Notes under the pieces: model-generated | The model's database searches: none | What the model saw: only the letters and a program-made list of their open reading frames with translations | Told to the model about the DNA's origin: nothing | Made by a program: the position numbers and the translations under genes | DNA from: Silurus meridionalis | Taxonomy: Eukaryota; Chordata; Actinopteri; Siluriformes; Siluridae | Direction: 5' to 3' | DNA length: 64,000 bases | NCBI RefSeq assembly: GCF_014805685.1 | Contig: NC_060906.1 | Coordinates: forward strand, 5,791,998 to 5,855,997 | In this document: positions 20,100 to 30,430 of the stretch, in pieces | How positions within the stretch are numbered: the first letter of the stretch is position 1 | How the letters are laid out: each line of letters begins with the position of its first letter

Positions 20100-20616
20100 A
20101 CCACCGTCATAATTTTTGTTTTCTGATTGCCTGACAGATACTTTACTATTTTTTCTGGAATTACATGAAGACCACTTATTTCAAATTATTTCTTATCACC
20201 ACCAACACATGCAGCCAAGTTTTCAATATGTTTCAAAACACAGCTCAATGAATTGTAATGTACAATCACACTAAACCCATCACTATCAGGAATTTCAGTT
20301 CTACTACGTGCATGGGAATCAGTCACAGCAAACTGTCCATTTTGCTTAATAATGGCACAGGTATTTCCATTCAATGTTAAAAATCATGTTTCATATTGTT
20401 CAAACATTGTCTGCAGACCATGGACTAATGGCACACATACACCAGCTGTTATCAATTCTCTATCATTCATATCTACAAATCCAGAAACACATTTACCATA
20501 TTCAAACATGACCCTTTTCTCATTTAACAGATATTCACAAGTTAGATCTGGAACACACAACCACTTCTTCGGTGTCGGATCACAAATACTGTTGTAATAA
20601 AGTCTTTAATTGTTAA
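20100..20616 (-). pseudogene. Helentron N-terminal segment before OTU
   Basis: Minus strand 20186-20374 reads GNTCAIIKQNGQFAVTDSHA then IPDSDGFSVIVHYNSLSCV. 20375-20600 reads FVDMNDRELITAGVCVPLVH then GLQTMFEQYE. Both are recognised companions of the OTU region in Helentron proteins. Homology fades at about 20600, where 'taaagtctttaattgttaa' begins. This is the 5'-most part of the element that I can identify. Confidence 0.7.
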
Positions 20617-20687
20617 TAAAAGTACATACGATCAAAGATCGTAAAAATTAAACATGTGCCACAAGACACATTAAGTATACTTGCAAG

Positions 20688-21015
20688 TATATAGACATGG
20701 TTTTGAAAAAATGAAATGCATGTAATTGTTCAATTTGTCTATTGACTGGGTAGCTATTGTTGAGCATTTTAGTGGATGTACACAAAGAGAATCTCTTGAA
20801 TGAAAAGACAAAAATGATTACCATTACACTTTAAATAATATTTTTGATTAAAAACTACACACCATGAGAAATTAAACTTACTAACTGCCTTAACACGGCT
20901 TTTAGACCAGTTACAAAAATGTAATACTTTAACAATTGTTGATTTGTATGATTTAAATCTTTGATTTAACAAGCAGGATTTATTATTTATATCCATAAAC
21001 ATGTAACTGCTTAAT
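20688..21015 (+). repeat. Direct repeat, copy 1
   Basis: About 330 bp beginning 'tatagacatggttttgaaaa' and ending 'ataaacatgtaactgctta'. A diverged direct copy occurs at 22481-23040, interrupted by a pogo-like fragment at 22718. The two copies bracket about 1.5 kb that includes two spliced exons and a SINE. A 28-bp inner segment (20848-20875) is inverted in the other copy. Confidence 0.75.
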
Positions 21016-21269
21016 TTGTTATTACTTCACATTTTGCTAATTTTAAATCACACAAACAAGATTCATTCATTATAATAAAAACTTTCATTTTAACTACATT
21101 TAAACAATGCAATTTTTCATATACCCGAAAGACTGCAAAAACTCACTTTACAAAACACAAACCCAGAATCACAAAAATATGTATTATATAAAACACTCTA
21201 TACATATACAATTACAATAACAAACTAAATAAAACTTTTCAAACAAAAATACAAATATTTTTGGAAGTT

Positions 21270-21651
21270 CAGTGTGCTGCTTCCTCTGTCACAGTCCTTA
21301 TGGCAACCTCAACAGACCCTTCCTCCTGCCCAGAGTTAAGGACATCTGAAAATTAAACATTTTAATTACAAAGAAAATTGCATGCAAATCCACAATAGTA
21401 AAAACAATACACTTTATATTCTAATGAAAGCATCCATTATATACCATTTCTCAAAAAATCCTGAGCAGCCTTTGCTGCCTCCAATTCAGTTTCCATGTTG
21501 CTCATTTTATGCTTTGCTTTGTTTAGATCTCTTCTTAAAAATTTAATTTCCGAATCAATTGCGGCAAATTTCCTCATCACAACAACTCCAATTTCGGTGA
21601 CCTCCTCCTTGATCCGATTCCTGGGTGTTGCTGGATCTAATGGCAAAGACT
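21270..21651 (-). CDS. Two-exon gene end, coiled-coil, unknown
   Basis: Two exon-like segments fit in splice signal and phase. Exon a (21651 to about 21446) follows a '...ttttgtttag' acceptor, encodes LPLDPATPRNRIKEEVTEIG then a charged helix (FLRRDLNKAKHKMSNMETEL) and stops at a gtatat donor after one base of a codon. Exon b (about 21347-21270) follows a 'tttaattttcag' acceptor, completes the split codon as Asp, and reads VLNSGQEEGSVEVAIRTV then EEAAH and a stop. The helix looks coiled-coil. I recognise no family. It lies between the direct repeats and may be a captured or element-borne gene end. Confidence 0.55.
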
Positions 21652-21748
21652 AAACAAAATAAGATAAATACATCACACATAAACCTTTAGAAAATAAATA
21701 ATTTGTTCTCCCAAACACAAATATCTAAGTACCTACTGCTACTAAGCG

Positions 21749-21986
21749 AGGTCCCCTGCTGGTCTAGTGGTCTAAGATGGAGCGCTCTCACCGCTGCGAC
21801 CCGGGTTCGATTCCCGGTCAGGGAACCATCTCCAGACACTTTCAGTGCCGGTCCCAAGCCCGAAAAAAATTGGGTAGGGTTGCGTTAGGAAGGGCATCCA
21901 GCGTAAAACATGTGCCAAATCAAAAAACGTGCGGAGGATCCGCTGTGGCGACCCCTAACGGGAGAAGCCGAAAGAAATACATACAT
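21749..21986 (+). mobile_element. tRNA-Glu-derived SINE, copy 1
   Basis: The head folds as tRNA-Glu: A box tggtctagtgg, anticodon stem-loop GAGCG-CTCTCAC-CGCTG with the CTC anticodon intact, and B box ggttcgattcc. The body contains 'ttcagtgccggtcccaagcc' and 'aagggcatccagcgtaaaac'. The tail 'gaggatccgctgtggcgacc' then 'cctaacggga' matches the RTE LINE end at 1719-1760. It is flanked by a 15-bp duplication, tactgctactaagcg (21734-21748 and 21987-22001). Confidence 0.93.
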
Positions 21987-22393
21987 TACTGCTACTAAGC
22001 GGAACCTCTCTCTTAATCGAGAAAATTATTCTCCGTCAACACGGGGAATTTTTGTAGGGCTACTGTAAGCCATTTTATCTGAAACCACATTAAACATCAG
22101 ATAAACAATTGTATTAAGAATTGAATTTGCAATGCCAACCCACTTTTTTTGCATACAGACAAAACCTACCTCCACAAACAACGGCTAAAACACGTAGAGT
22201 CGCGATTCAAAGGTAATGCAACTTTTACCTAACTTTTAACCTTTTTCAAAGCACGTCTTATAGCACACAACGATACACGCCCAGATTTCACATCACGCTT
22301 CTTTTAACCCATATTGATGGCCAGGTAGCCAGACAAGCTATTGTTTTACAGTAATGGCCATTCATTTTGATGTCTGGCCATTCCAATCTCAAC

Positions 22394-22436
<43 letters not shown>
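22394..22436. repeat. (AC)n microsatellite
   Basis: An uninterrupted AC dinucleotide run of about 42 bases between the SINE-bearing block and the second direct repeat. Confidence 0.95.
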
Positions 22437-22439
<3 letters not shown>

Positions 22440-22480
22440 GACTTTCCAAGCATTTCTCTTATAAAACAAACAGTATATAG

Positions 22481-23040
22481 TATATAGACATGGTTTTGAG
22501 AAAATGAAATGCATGACATCGTTTAATTTGTGTATTCACTGGGTAACTATTGTTGAGCATTTTAGTGGATGTACACAAAAATAATCTCTTGAATGAAAGG
22601 ACAAAAATGATTACCATTATACTTTGTTATATTTTTGATTAATTTGTCATGGTGTGTAGTTTTTAAAGTTACTAACTGCCTTAAAACGGCTTTTAGACCA
22701 GTGACAAAATTGTAATACAGTGGAACCCGGTTATGTCGATGTCCTAGGGGGTCGCCAAAAAGCTTCGAGGTAACCGATGATCGAGATAAACAAAAATCAA
22801 AATGGCGGCAATATATTAACGTGCTTGAAATTTCTTTATGTAAACTATTTAAACTTCCACACTCTCACTGTCCGTTATTGTTGGTATATGTTGGTTCACA
22901 GCGGTCGTTATCGCTCATGGGTATCCCTGTACGTGTCTTCCCACCGGCACTCTCTCAACGGCTGCTCTTTTCTTCCCAAAGCGCATCGCGGATTATAACA
23001 AGCAGGATTTATTATTTATATAGATAAACATGTAACTGCT
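22481..23040 (+). repeat. Direct repeat, copy 2, with insertion
   Basis: This matches 20688-21015: 'tagacatggttttgagaaaa', 'gagcattttagtggatgtac' and 'ggcttttagaccagtgacaa'. A pogo-like fragment then intervenes at 22718, and the repeat resumes at about 22995 with 'caagcaggatttattattta'. The 28-bp segment at 22639-22666 is the reverse complement of the corresponding part of copy 1. Confidence 0.75.
22718..22994 (+). mobile_element. pogo/Tigger-like fragment
   Basis: It starts CAGTGGAACCCGGTTATGTC straight after a TA and carries 'gggtcgccaaaaagc' and 'caatatattaacgtgcttg', as in the inverted fragment at 190-359. Only one terminus is identifiable. It interrupts direct repeat copy 2. Confidence 0.5.
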
Positions 23041-23042
23041 TA

Positions 23043-23046
<4 letters not shown>

Positions 23047-23113
<67 letters not shown>
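23047..23113. repeat. (TA)n microsatellite
   Basis: About 66 bases of pure TA ending at the left terminus of the Tc1-like element, which inserts at TA. Confidence 0.95.
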
Positions 23114-23116
<3 letters not shown>

Positions 23117-24711
23117 TGCCTCCACAATTATTGGCACCCTGTTTAAGATGTGGTCATGGACTTCAAAAATTCTCCTTTTTTAAAACAACATAGAACCCAA
23201 ATGCAAAAAAGAGAAAATCCAACCTTTATTTAAGTACATTACTTTGGTGGTAAAAATCACACATTTAGAAAAAAAAAACTTGAAATCATGTGTGCCACAA
23301 TTATTGGCACCCTGATGTTAATACTTTGTACAACCTCCTTTTGCCAACAAGACAGCACTTAATCTCCTCCTATAACATTTCACAAGATTGGAGAACACAG
23401 AGAGGGATTTTGACCATTCTTCTTTGCACAATCTTTCTAGATCATCCAGTGTCCTGGGTCCTCTCTTATGCACTCTTCTCTTTAGCTCGCTCCACAGGTT
23501 TTCGATTGGGTTGAGGTCTGGGGACTGAGATGGCCATGGGAGGACCTTGAGTTTGTGACTGCTGAACCACTTTTGTGTAGATTTTGCCACATGTTTTGGA
23601 TCATCATCCTGCTGAAAGACCCAATGACGACCCATCTTCAGCTTTCTGGCAGAGGCCATCAGGTTTTTATTTAAAATATCCTGGTACTTCAAAGCGCTCA
23701 TAATGCCATGCACCCTAACAAGGTTCCCAGGGCCTTTGGAAGAGAAACAGGCCCACAGCATCACAGATCCTCCACCATACTTCACGGTGGGCATGAGGTG
23801 CTTTTCGGCATACTCATCTTTTGTTTTACGCCAGACCCACTTAGAGTGTTTGTTGCCAAAAAGCTCAATCTTAGTCTCATCTGACCAAAGCACACGATCC
23901 CAGTTGAAGTCCCAGTACCGCTTAGCAAACTCCAGACGTTTACTAGGTGAGTGTTAGTGAGAAAAGGCTTTTTCCTTGCATGCCTCCCAAACAGCTTGTT
24001 GGCATGTAGAGAGCGTCTGATGGTTGTTTTGGAGACTCTGTGACCCCAAGATGCCACTCTTTGATGCAATTCTGTGACGGTGAGCTTGGGAAATTTTTTT
24101 ACTTCTCTTACCATCCTCCTCACTGTGCGTTGTGGCAAGATAAACTTGGGACCTCTTCCAGCCTTGTTTGTCACTGTTCCAGTTGTTTTAAACTTCTTAA
24201 TGATTCCTCTGACTGTAGATACCGCAAGTTAAGGCGAGTGGCTATTTTCTTGTAGCCATTGCCTGACTTATGAAGGTCGACACACATCTGCCTTACTTGA
24301 ATGGTGTGTTCTCTTGTCTTTGCCATGTTGACAAATGGGTAAGAGAATTAGGCCTCTGTGTCACGTCATATTTATACCCCAGGGAAACAGGAAATCATGA
24401 ATTACTAATTAAAAGTCCCTAGATACCCTGACCAACCTTAGCAACTACAGAAAAATATATAAAAAAAAAAACAATTAAATTTTCAGAGGAATTGTTAGGG
24501 GTGCCAATAATTGTGGGACACATGATTTCAAGTTTTTTTTTTTTTCTAAATGTATGATTTTTTTTACCACCAAAGTTATGTACTTAAATGAAAGGTTGGA
24601 TTTTTCTCTTTTTTTGCATTTGGGTTCTATGTTGTTTTTAAAAAAAGGAGAATTTTTAGAAGTCCACGACCACATCTTAAACAGGGGTGCCAATAATTGT
24701 GGAGGGCACTG
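23114..24711 (-). mobile_element. Tc1-like transposon with about 210-bp IR/DR termini
   Basis: 1598 bp bounded by TA. The terminal inverted repeats (about 23114-23312 and 24515-24711) begin CAGTGCC(C)TCCACAATTATTGG. Each contains a second inner copy of 'ccacaattattggcaccc', the IR/DR layout in which two transposase sites lie in each arm. The arms are still nearly identical. The transposase gene is on the minus strand. Confidence 0.95.
23318..24326 (-). pseudogene. Tc1-like transposase, frameshifted
   Basis: The start is probably ATG at 24326 (MAKTREHTIQVRQMCVDLHK then SGNGYKKIAT), giving the helix-turn-helix paired-like DNA-binding domain. 23943-24174 carries RTVRRMVREVKKFPKLTVTE and then RVSKTTIRRSLHANKL. 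The catalytic domain (23318-23893) has the DD34E triad: WSDETKI, then QQDDDPKH, then [11 protein letters not shown]. It ends ...LLAKGGCTKY. There are frame breaks near 24180-24235 and near 23895-23945, so it cannot make enzyme as assembled. Length otherwise fits the family (about 340 residues). Confidence 0.93.
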
Positions 24712-25139
24712 TACATACACAAACATATACAAAAAGAAATAAAGAAAATTAAAAGTAAAAATAAAAATAAACTAAAGTTAAAAATAGGAAAAAAGAAGGA
24801 AGAGAAGGGAAAAGAAGGAAAGAGAGAAAGAAAGGAAAGGAATGGCAAGTTTAATCTTCAAAATTAACCACTGAGAAATCATCAAAGAATTCAAATTCAC
24901 CTTAAAATTAAGGGGCTCAAACTTAAACATGCATTTAGACTGGTTGGTAAAACTGTTACTTCCATTGGCTTGTTGCACAAGAGTCCGGATGCAGTAGACA
25001 AAGGAATATTTGAAGAGTCGGTTAGGAGGGAGTCAGTTCTTCCATGTTCTCCTGAAGATCAGAGTAGTTGGTGTTCTTGAAGATAAGGCTTGCGGAAGAT
25101 CCTTGACTACAGGTTTCTTTAAACAGATAACTCAGAGGT

Positions 25140-26245
25140 AATTAAAACCTGTTTTAAAAATAATAAACTCTTCCATTAGCACTGGTTATGTACCAAAATC
25201 CTTCAAACTGGCAGTTATCCACCCCCTTATTAAGAAACCTGACCTTGACCCATGTCAGTTGTCCAACTACAGACCGATATCAAATCTCCCTTTATATCCA
25301 AAATTTTAGAAAAGGTTGTAGCACAGCAGTTATGCTCACACCTACTTATGAATAACATTTTGAAATGTATCAGTCAGGATTTCGGCCTCATCATAGCACA
25401 GAGACGGCGCTAGTTAAGGTGGTAAATGACCTGTTATTGGCCTCGATCAGGGTTTTGTCTCCTTACTTGTTTTGCTCGACCTTAGTGCAGCTTTTGACAC
25501 CATTGATCACACTATACTGCTTGCTAGACTTGAGAACGTTGTTGGAATAAAGGAACAGCTCTCTCTTGGCTCAGGTCTTATTTGACTGATCGCTATCAGT
25601 TTGTGGATGTAAATGGTGAGTTCTCCGCACTCTATGAGGTAAAGTTTGGTGTTCCTCAAGGATCTGTCTTAGGCCCACTGCTTTTCTCTTTATATATGCT
25701 GCCTCTTGGTGAAATTATTCATAAACATGAGATTCGCATCCATTGCTATGCTGATGACACACAGCTGTATATTTCAGCAAAGCCAGATGAGAGAGATCAG
25801 CTTAACAATGTTGAGAAGTGTGTAAAGGACATTAGACAGTGGATGCTTAATAACTTTCTTCTGCTCAACTCAGATAAGACGGAAGTACTTTTACTAGGAC
25901 CACATGCAGCTAGAAGTAAACTTTCCGATTACGTAGCATCTCTGGATGGTGTTTCTGTTTCAGCATGTCGTCTGTCAAAGACCTTGGTGTGATTATTGAC
26001 CCGAGTCTTTCCTTTGAGTCTCACGTGAATCCAGTATGATCCTCCATGCCTACTTAGATCAAAAGGTGCAGGCTATCTGTTGGTTCCTCAAATAATGAAG
26101 ACTACAGCAGGGGCAGATGTTTCTCTTATAAAGCCCCACAGTTATGGAACAGCCTTCCAACCAGTGTTCGGGACTCGGACACAGTCTCAGTGTTCAAGTC
26201 AAGGTTGAAAACTTATTTATTTAGTCAAGTTTTTGATCAGTAGAT
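25140..26245 (+). pseudogene. L2/jockey-type LINE RT, copy in unit A
   Basis: A 5'-truncated LINE reverse transcriptase. Segments include [20 protein letters not shown] (about 25375), [24 protein letters not shown] motif at about 25640-25700 (read as [16 protein letters not shown]), [11 protein letters not shown] (catalytic YADD) and [18 protein letters not shown]. After [11 protein letters not shown] the sequence jumps to a much later part of the protein (LWNSLPT.V, LKTYLFSQVF) with the middle missing. Several frameshifts. CR1/L2-like by sequence style; exact clade uncertain. Confidence 0.85.
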
Positions 26246-26407
26246 TTATTTTCAGGTAAAGGCTCAGATCTGGAGGGATCATGGATATAGAGTGTTTGGT
26301 GAACTGGGACGTTCACTCAGGTTTGTTGACGGTGGTGTGGTGGGTTTTATATCAATAAAGATAGATCTATTTTTGTACTTTATTATATGTATAACATGTG
26401 CTCACAT

Positions 26408-26852
26408 TCAGAATCTAAACCTGCCCAGAGCTTTGCAGATATTTTGCTCTCCACTGCTGCCATTTCCTGTTCTTAATGAATTATTGAAGAAGGTGTGTAT
26501 TAAGTGATTGAGCTGTTGTTTGGCTTTTAGTTTTTCCTTCCATTTATTTCTCTCAGATTCCAAAGTTTCCTCCAGCAGAGCAACACTTTCCTCCAGTCGC
26601 TCTCTGTCTCTCATCAAATCATCTCTCTCATCCTTTGCAGTCTTCTTCTCTTCTTCACAGTGAATCAGGGAATTCTGGAGATCCCTGGTGGTTTGGAGCT
26701 GTGAGGTGATCATCTCCTCAATGTCTAATTTGGTCTTCTTTTTTCTTTCCTGAATTTATATTGCTCAAATTTTAAAGTTTCCTCCAGCTGAGCAACATGT
26801 TCCTCCAGTCGCTCTCGGTCTCTCATTAAATTATTTCTCTCATGCTTTGCAA
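26408..26852 (-). pseudogene. Duplicated C-terminus of coiled-coil gene
   Basis: This is the unit A copy of the gene end. It reads QTTRDLQNSLIHCEEEKKTA, RLEESVALLEETLESERNK and the unique tail HLIHTFFNNSLRTGNGSSGE, ending at 26408. It lacks everything upstream of the 26852 breakpoint and has a homopolymer frameshift at about 26735. Without promoter or start it is a fragment. Confidence 0.8.
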
Positions 26853-28943
26853 TAAAAATAAACTAAAGTTAAAAATAGGAAAAGAAGGAAGAGAAGGAAA
26901 AGAAGGAAAGAGAGAAAGAAAGGAAAGGAATGGCAAGTTTAATCTTCAAAATTACCACTTAGAAATCATCAAAGAATTCAAATTCACCTTAAAATTAAGG
27001 CTCAAACTTAAACATGCATTTAGACTGGTTGGTAAAACTGTTACTTCCATTGGCTTGTTGCACAAGAGTCCGGATGCAGTAGACAAAGGAATATTTGAAG
27101 AGTCGGTCAGGAGGGAGTCAGTTCTTCCATGTTCTCCTGAAGATCAGAGTAGTTGGTGTTCTTGAAGATAAGGCTTGCCGGAAGATCCCTTGCCTACAAG
27201 TTTCTTTACACAGATAACTTCAGAGGTAATTAAAACAAGTTTTAAAAATAATAAACTCTTCCATTAGCACTGGTTATGTACCAAAATCCTTCAAACTGGC
27301 AGTTATCCACCCCCTTATTAAGAAACCTGACCTTGACCCATGTCAGTTGTCCAACTACAAACCGATATCAAATCTCGCCTTTATATCCAAAATTTTAGAA
27401 AAGGTTGTAGCACAGCAGTTATGCTCACACCTACTTATGAATAACATTTTTGAAAGGTATCAGTCAGGATTTCGGCCTCATCATAGCACAGCGACGGCGC
27501 TAGTTAAGGTGGTAAATGACCTGTTATTGGCCTCCGATCAGGGTTTTGTCTCCTTACTTGTTTTGCTCGACCTTAGTGCAGCTTTTGACACCATTGATCA
27601 CACTATACTGCTTGCTAGATTTGAGAACGTTGTAGGAATAAAGGGAACAGCTTTCTCTTGGCTCAGGTCTTATTTGACTGATCGCTATCAGTTTGTGGAT
27701 GTAAATGGTGAGTTCTCCACACTCTCTGAGGTAAAGTTTGGTGTTTCTCAAGGATCTGTCTTAGGCCCTCTGCTTTTCTCTTTATATATGCTGCCTCTTG
27801 GTGAAATTATACATAAACATGAGATTCGCATCCATTGCTATGCTGATGACACACAGCTGTATATTTCAACAAAGCCAGATGAGAGAGATCAGCTAAACAG
27901 TGTTGAGGAGTGTGTAAAGGACATTAGACAGTGGATGCTTAATAACTTTCTTCTGCTCAACTCAGATAAGACGGAAGTACTTTTACTAGGACCACATGCA
28001 GCTAGAAGTAAACTTTCCGATTACGTAGCATCTCTGGATGGTGTTTCTGTTTCAGCATGTACGGCTGTCAAAGACCTTGGTGTGATTATTGACCCGAGTC
28101 TTTCCTTTGAGTCTCACGTGAATCCAGTATGATCCTCCATGCCTACTTAGATCAAAAGGTGCAGGCTATCTGTTGGTTCCTCAAATAATGAAGACTACAG
28201 CAGGGGGCAGATCTTTCTCTTATAAACCCCACAGTTATGGAACAGCCTTCCAACCAGTGTTCGGGACTCGGACACAGTCTCAGTGTTCAAGTCGAGGTTG
28301 AAAACATTTATTTAGTCAAGTTTTTATCAGTAGATTTATTTTCAGGTAAAGGCTCAGATCTGGAGGATCATGGATATAGAGTGTTTGGTGAACTGGGACG
28401 TTCACTCAGGTTTGTTGACGGTGGTGTGGTGGGTTTTATATCAATAAAGATAGATCTATTTTTGTACTTTATTATATGTATAACATGTGCTCACATTCAG
28501 AATCTAAACCTGCCCAGAGCTTTGCAGATATTTTGCTCTCCACTGCTGCCATTTCCTGTTCTTAATGAATTATTGAAGAAGGTGTGTATTAAGTGATTGA
28601 GCTGTTGTTTGGCTTTTAGTTTTTCCTTCCATTTATTTCTCTCAGATTCCAAAGTTTCCTCCAGCAGAGCAACACTTTCCTCCAGTCGCTCTCTGTCTCT
28701 CATCAAATCATCTCTCTCATCCTTTGCAGTCTTCTTCTCTTCTTCACAGTGAATCAGGGAATTCTGGAGATCCCTGGTGGTTTGGAGGTGTGAGGTGATC
28801 ATCTCCTCAATGTCTAATTTGGTCTTCTTTTTTTCTTTCCTGAATCTATATTGCTCAAATTTTAAAGTTTCCTCCAGCTGAGCAACATGTTCCTCCAGTC
28901 GCTCTCGGTCTCTCATTAAATTATTTCTCTCATGCTTTGCAAT
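26851..28943. repeat. Tandem segmental duplication, unit B
   Basis: The second copy of the 2.09 kb unit. On its right it continues into the rest of the coiled-coil gene, so it represents the original arrangement. Unit A is the extra copy, truncated at the gene-side breakpoint. Confidence 0.88.
27240..28332 (+). pseudogene. L2/jockey-type LINE RT, copy in unit B
   Basis: The better-preserved twin: one open frame of 261 codons (27347-28132) from [20 protein letters not shown] through [13 protein letters not shown] and [15 protein letters not shown] to [11 protein letters not shown] and the stop after ESHVNPV. The same internal deletion as in unit A follows, so the deletion predates the duplication. 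The tail 'aaaacatttatttagtcaag' leads directly into the 3' part of the coiled-coil gene. Confidence 0.88.
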
Positions 28944-30258
28944 CTTCTTCTCTTCTTCACAGTGGTTCAGGGAATCCTGGAGATCCCTGGTGGTTTGGAC
29001 CTGTCTGATGATCATCTCCTCCATGTCTAGTTTGGCCTTCTCTTTTCTTTCTCAAATTTATTTCTCTCAGATTCCAAAGTTTCCTCCAGCTGAGCAACAC
29101 GTTCCTCAGTCGCTTTCTGTCTCTCATTAAATTAATTTTCTCTTCCTCACAGTGAATCAGGGAATTCTGGAGATCCCTGGTGGTTTGGAGTTGTGAGGTG
29201 ATCATCTCCTCCATGTCTAGTTTGGCCTTCTCTTTTTCTTTCTCAAATTTATTTTGTACAAATTCCAAAGTGGCCTCCAGCTGAGCAACACGTTCCTCCA
29301 GTCGTTCTCTGTCTCTCATTAAATACATTTCTCTTCCTCACAATGATTCAGGAATCCTGCAGCTCTATGATGGTTTGAAAGTGTCTGGTGGTCATCTCCT
29401 CCATGTCTAGTTTGATCATCTCTTTTCCTTTTCAAATTTATTTTGTTCAGAATTTAAAGTGGCCTCCAGCTGAGCAACACGTTGCTCCAGTCGCTCTCTG
29501 TCGTTCCTCAAATAATCGCTCTCATGATCTGCACACTTCTTTTCCTCTGAGTGATTCATAGAATCCTGCAGATCCCTGGTGGTTTGGAGCTGTGAGGTGA
29601 TTATCTCCTCCATGTCTAGTTTGGCCTTCTCTTTTCTTTCTCAAATTTATTTCTCTCATATTTAAGAATGGCCTCCAGCTGAGCAACACTTTCCTCCAGT
29701 CGCTCTCTGTCTCTCATCAAATGATCTCTCTCATCCTTTGCAGTCTTCTTCTCTTCCTCACAATGATTCAGGGAATCCTGAAGCTCCGTGATGGTCTGGA
29801 GCTGTAACTTGTTCCTCTCCTCCATGTCTAGTTTGGCCTTCTTTTTCTTTCTCAAATTTATTTTGTTCAAAATTTAAAGTGGCCTCAGGCTGAGCAACAC
29901 GTTCCTGCAGTTGTTTTGTTCTCTTGCCCAGCTTTCTCTCTCACTTTCTACAATTTTCTCTTGTTCCTCATGGAGTTTCAGTGAAGACAGAAGCTTAGTG
30001 ATGTTCTGGAGGTGTGTGGCGTTTCTCTCATTTATCTTCTGTGGTCTTTTGCTCAGAGGCCAAAGTAGCCTCCAGCTCTTGTGCCATCTGTACCAGAATG
30101 TCTTTCTCTGTCTCTGGTGTTCTCTTCTCCTTTATCAGATTAAGAAATGAATCCAACTCTGCTGCTACTTTCTCTATGTGTTTCAGTGCCTCCTTCTTTT
30201 CAGCAGCCTGTTTAGATTTCTTTTCTCTTATGCTTTGAAAAATCTCTTCCAGTTCCAT
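28497..30258 (-). CDS. Repeat coiled-coil protein, broken frame
   Basis: The gene probably starts at ATG 30258 (MELEEIFQSIREKKSKQAAE). An initial helix is followed by about seven repeats of 63-72 residues. Each contains a QTTRDLQNSLIHCEEEKKTA-like block, an RDRERLEESVAQLEATL-like block and an EKEKAKLDMEE link, and the tail is HTFFNNSLRTGNGSSG. Strong heptad character and K/E/R/L content predict a long coiled coil. At least five frame changes (for example near 30030, 29940, 29845, 29620 and 29060) lie in short A/T or GA runs, so either it is a pseudogene or the consensus has indel errors. I recognise no named family. A TATA-less promoter with a CRE lies upstream. Confidence 0.65.
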
Positions 30259-30299
30259 TCTTAACTTTGTCTCGTTACTGAGAAATACTGACTGTTCTG

Positions 30300-30430
30300 A
30301 CTTATACAGACTTGTCCTGCTGTGACGTCACACACTGAAGCCCCGCCCTTTTTCTGCGACGTCCCATCTGTGCTCTCCTGCGCATGTGCTGAATGTTGCA
30401 GAATCATAAATGATCAGTAGGTGGCAGTGT
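30300..30430 (-). promoter_or_regulatory. CRE/GC-box promoter of coiled-coil gene
   Basis: Upstream of the ATG at 30258 on the minus strand are a perfect palindromic CRE (TGACGTCA, 30323-30330), a GC box (ccccgccc, 30341-30348), a second gACGTc half-site (30357-30362), an NRF1-like TGCGCATGTGC (30379-30389) and CAGTAGGTGGCAG (30415-30427). No TATA box. This is a typical housekeeping-type vertebrate promoter composition. Function is inferred from motif clustering only. Confidence 0.5.

Larger units (their letters stand above)
24760..26852. repeat. Tandem segmental duplication, unit A
   Basis: A unit of about 2.09 kb is repeated head-to-tail as 26851-28943. The junction reads '...catgctttgcaataaaaat' at 26841-26859. 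Each unit holds a purine-rich AAGG tract, a 5'-truncated LINE with the same internal deletion, and the 3' end of the minus-strand coiled-coil gene. The copies differ mainly by small indels, many in homopolymers. Confidence 0.9.

Noticed and set aside
21750..21830. Functional tRNA-Glu gene
   Set aside because: The anticodon CTC is intact, but the sequence continues into a SINE body and tail with target duplications, so it is a SINE head.
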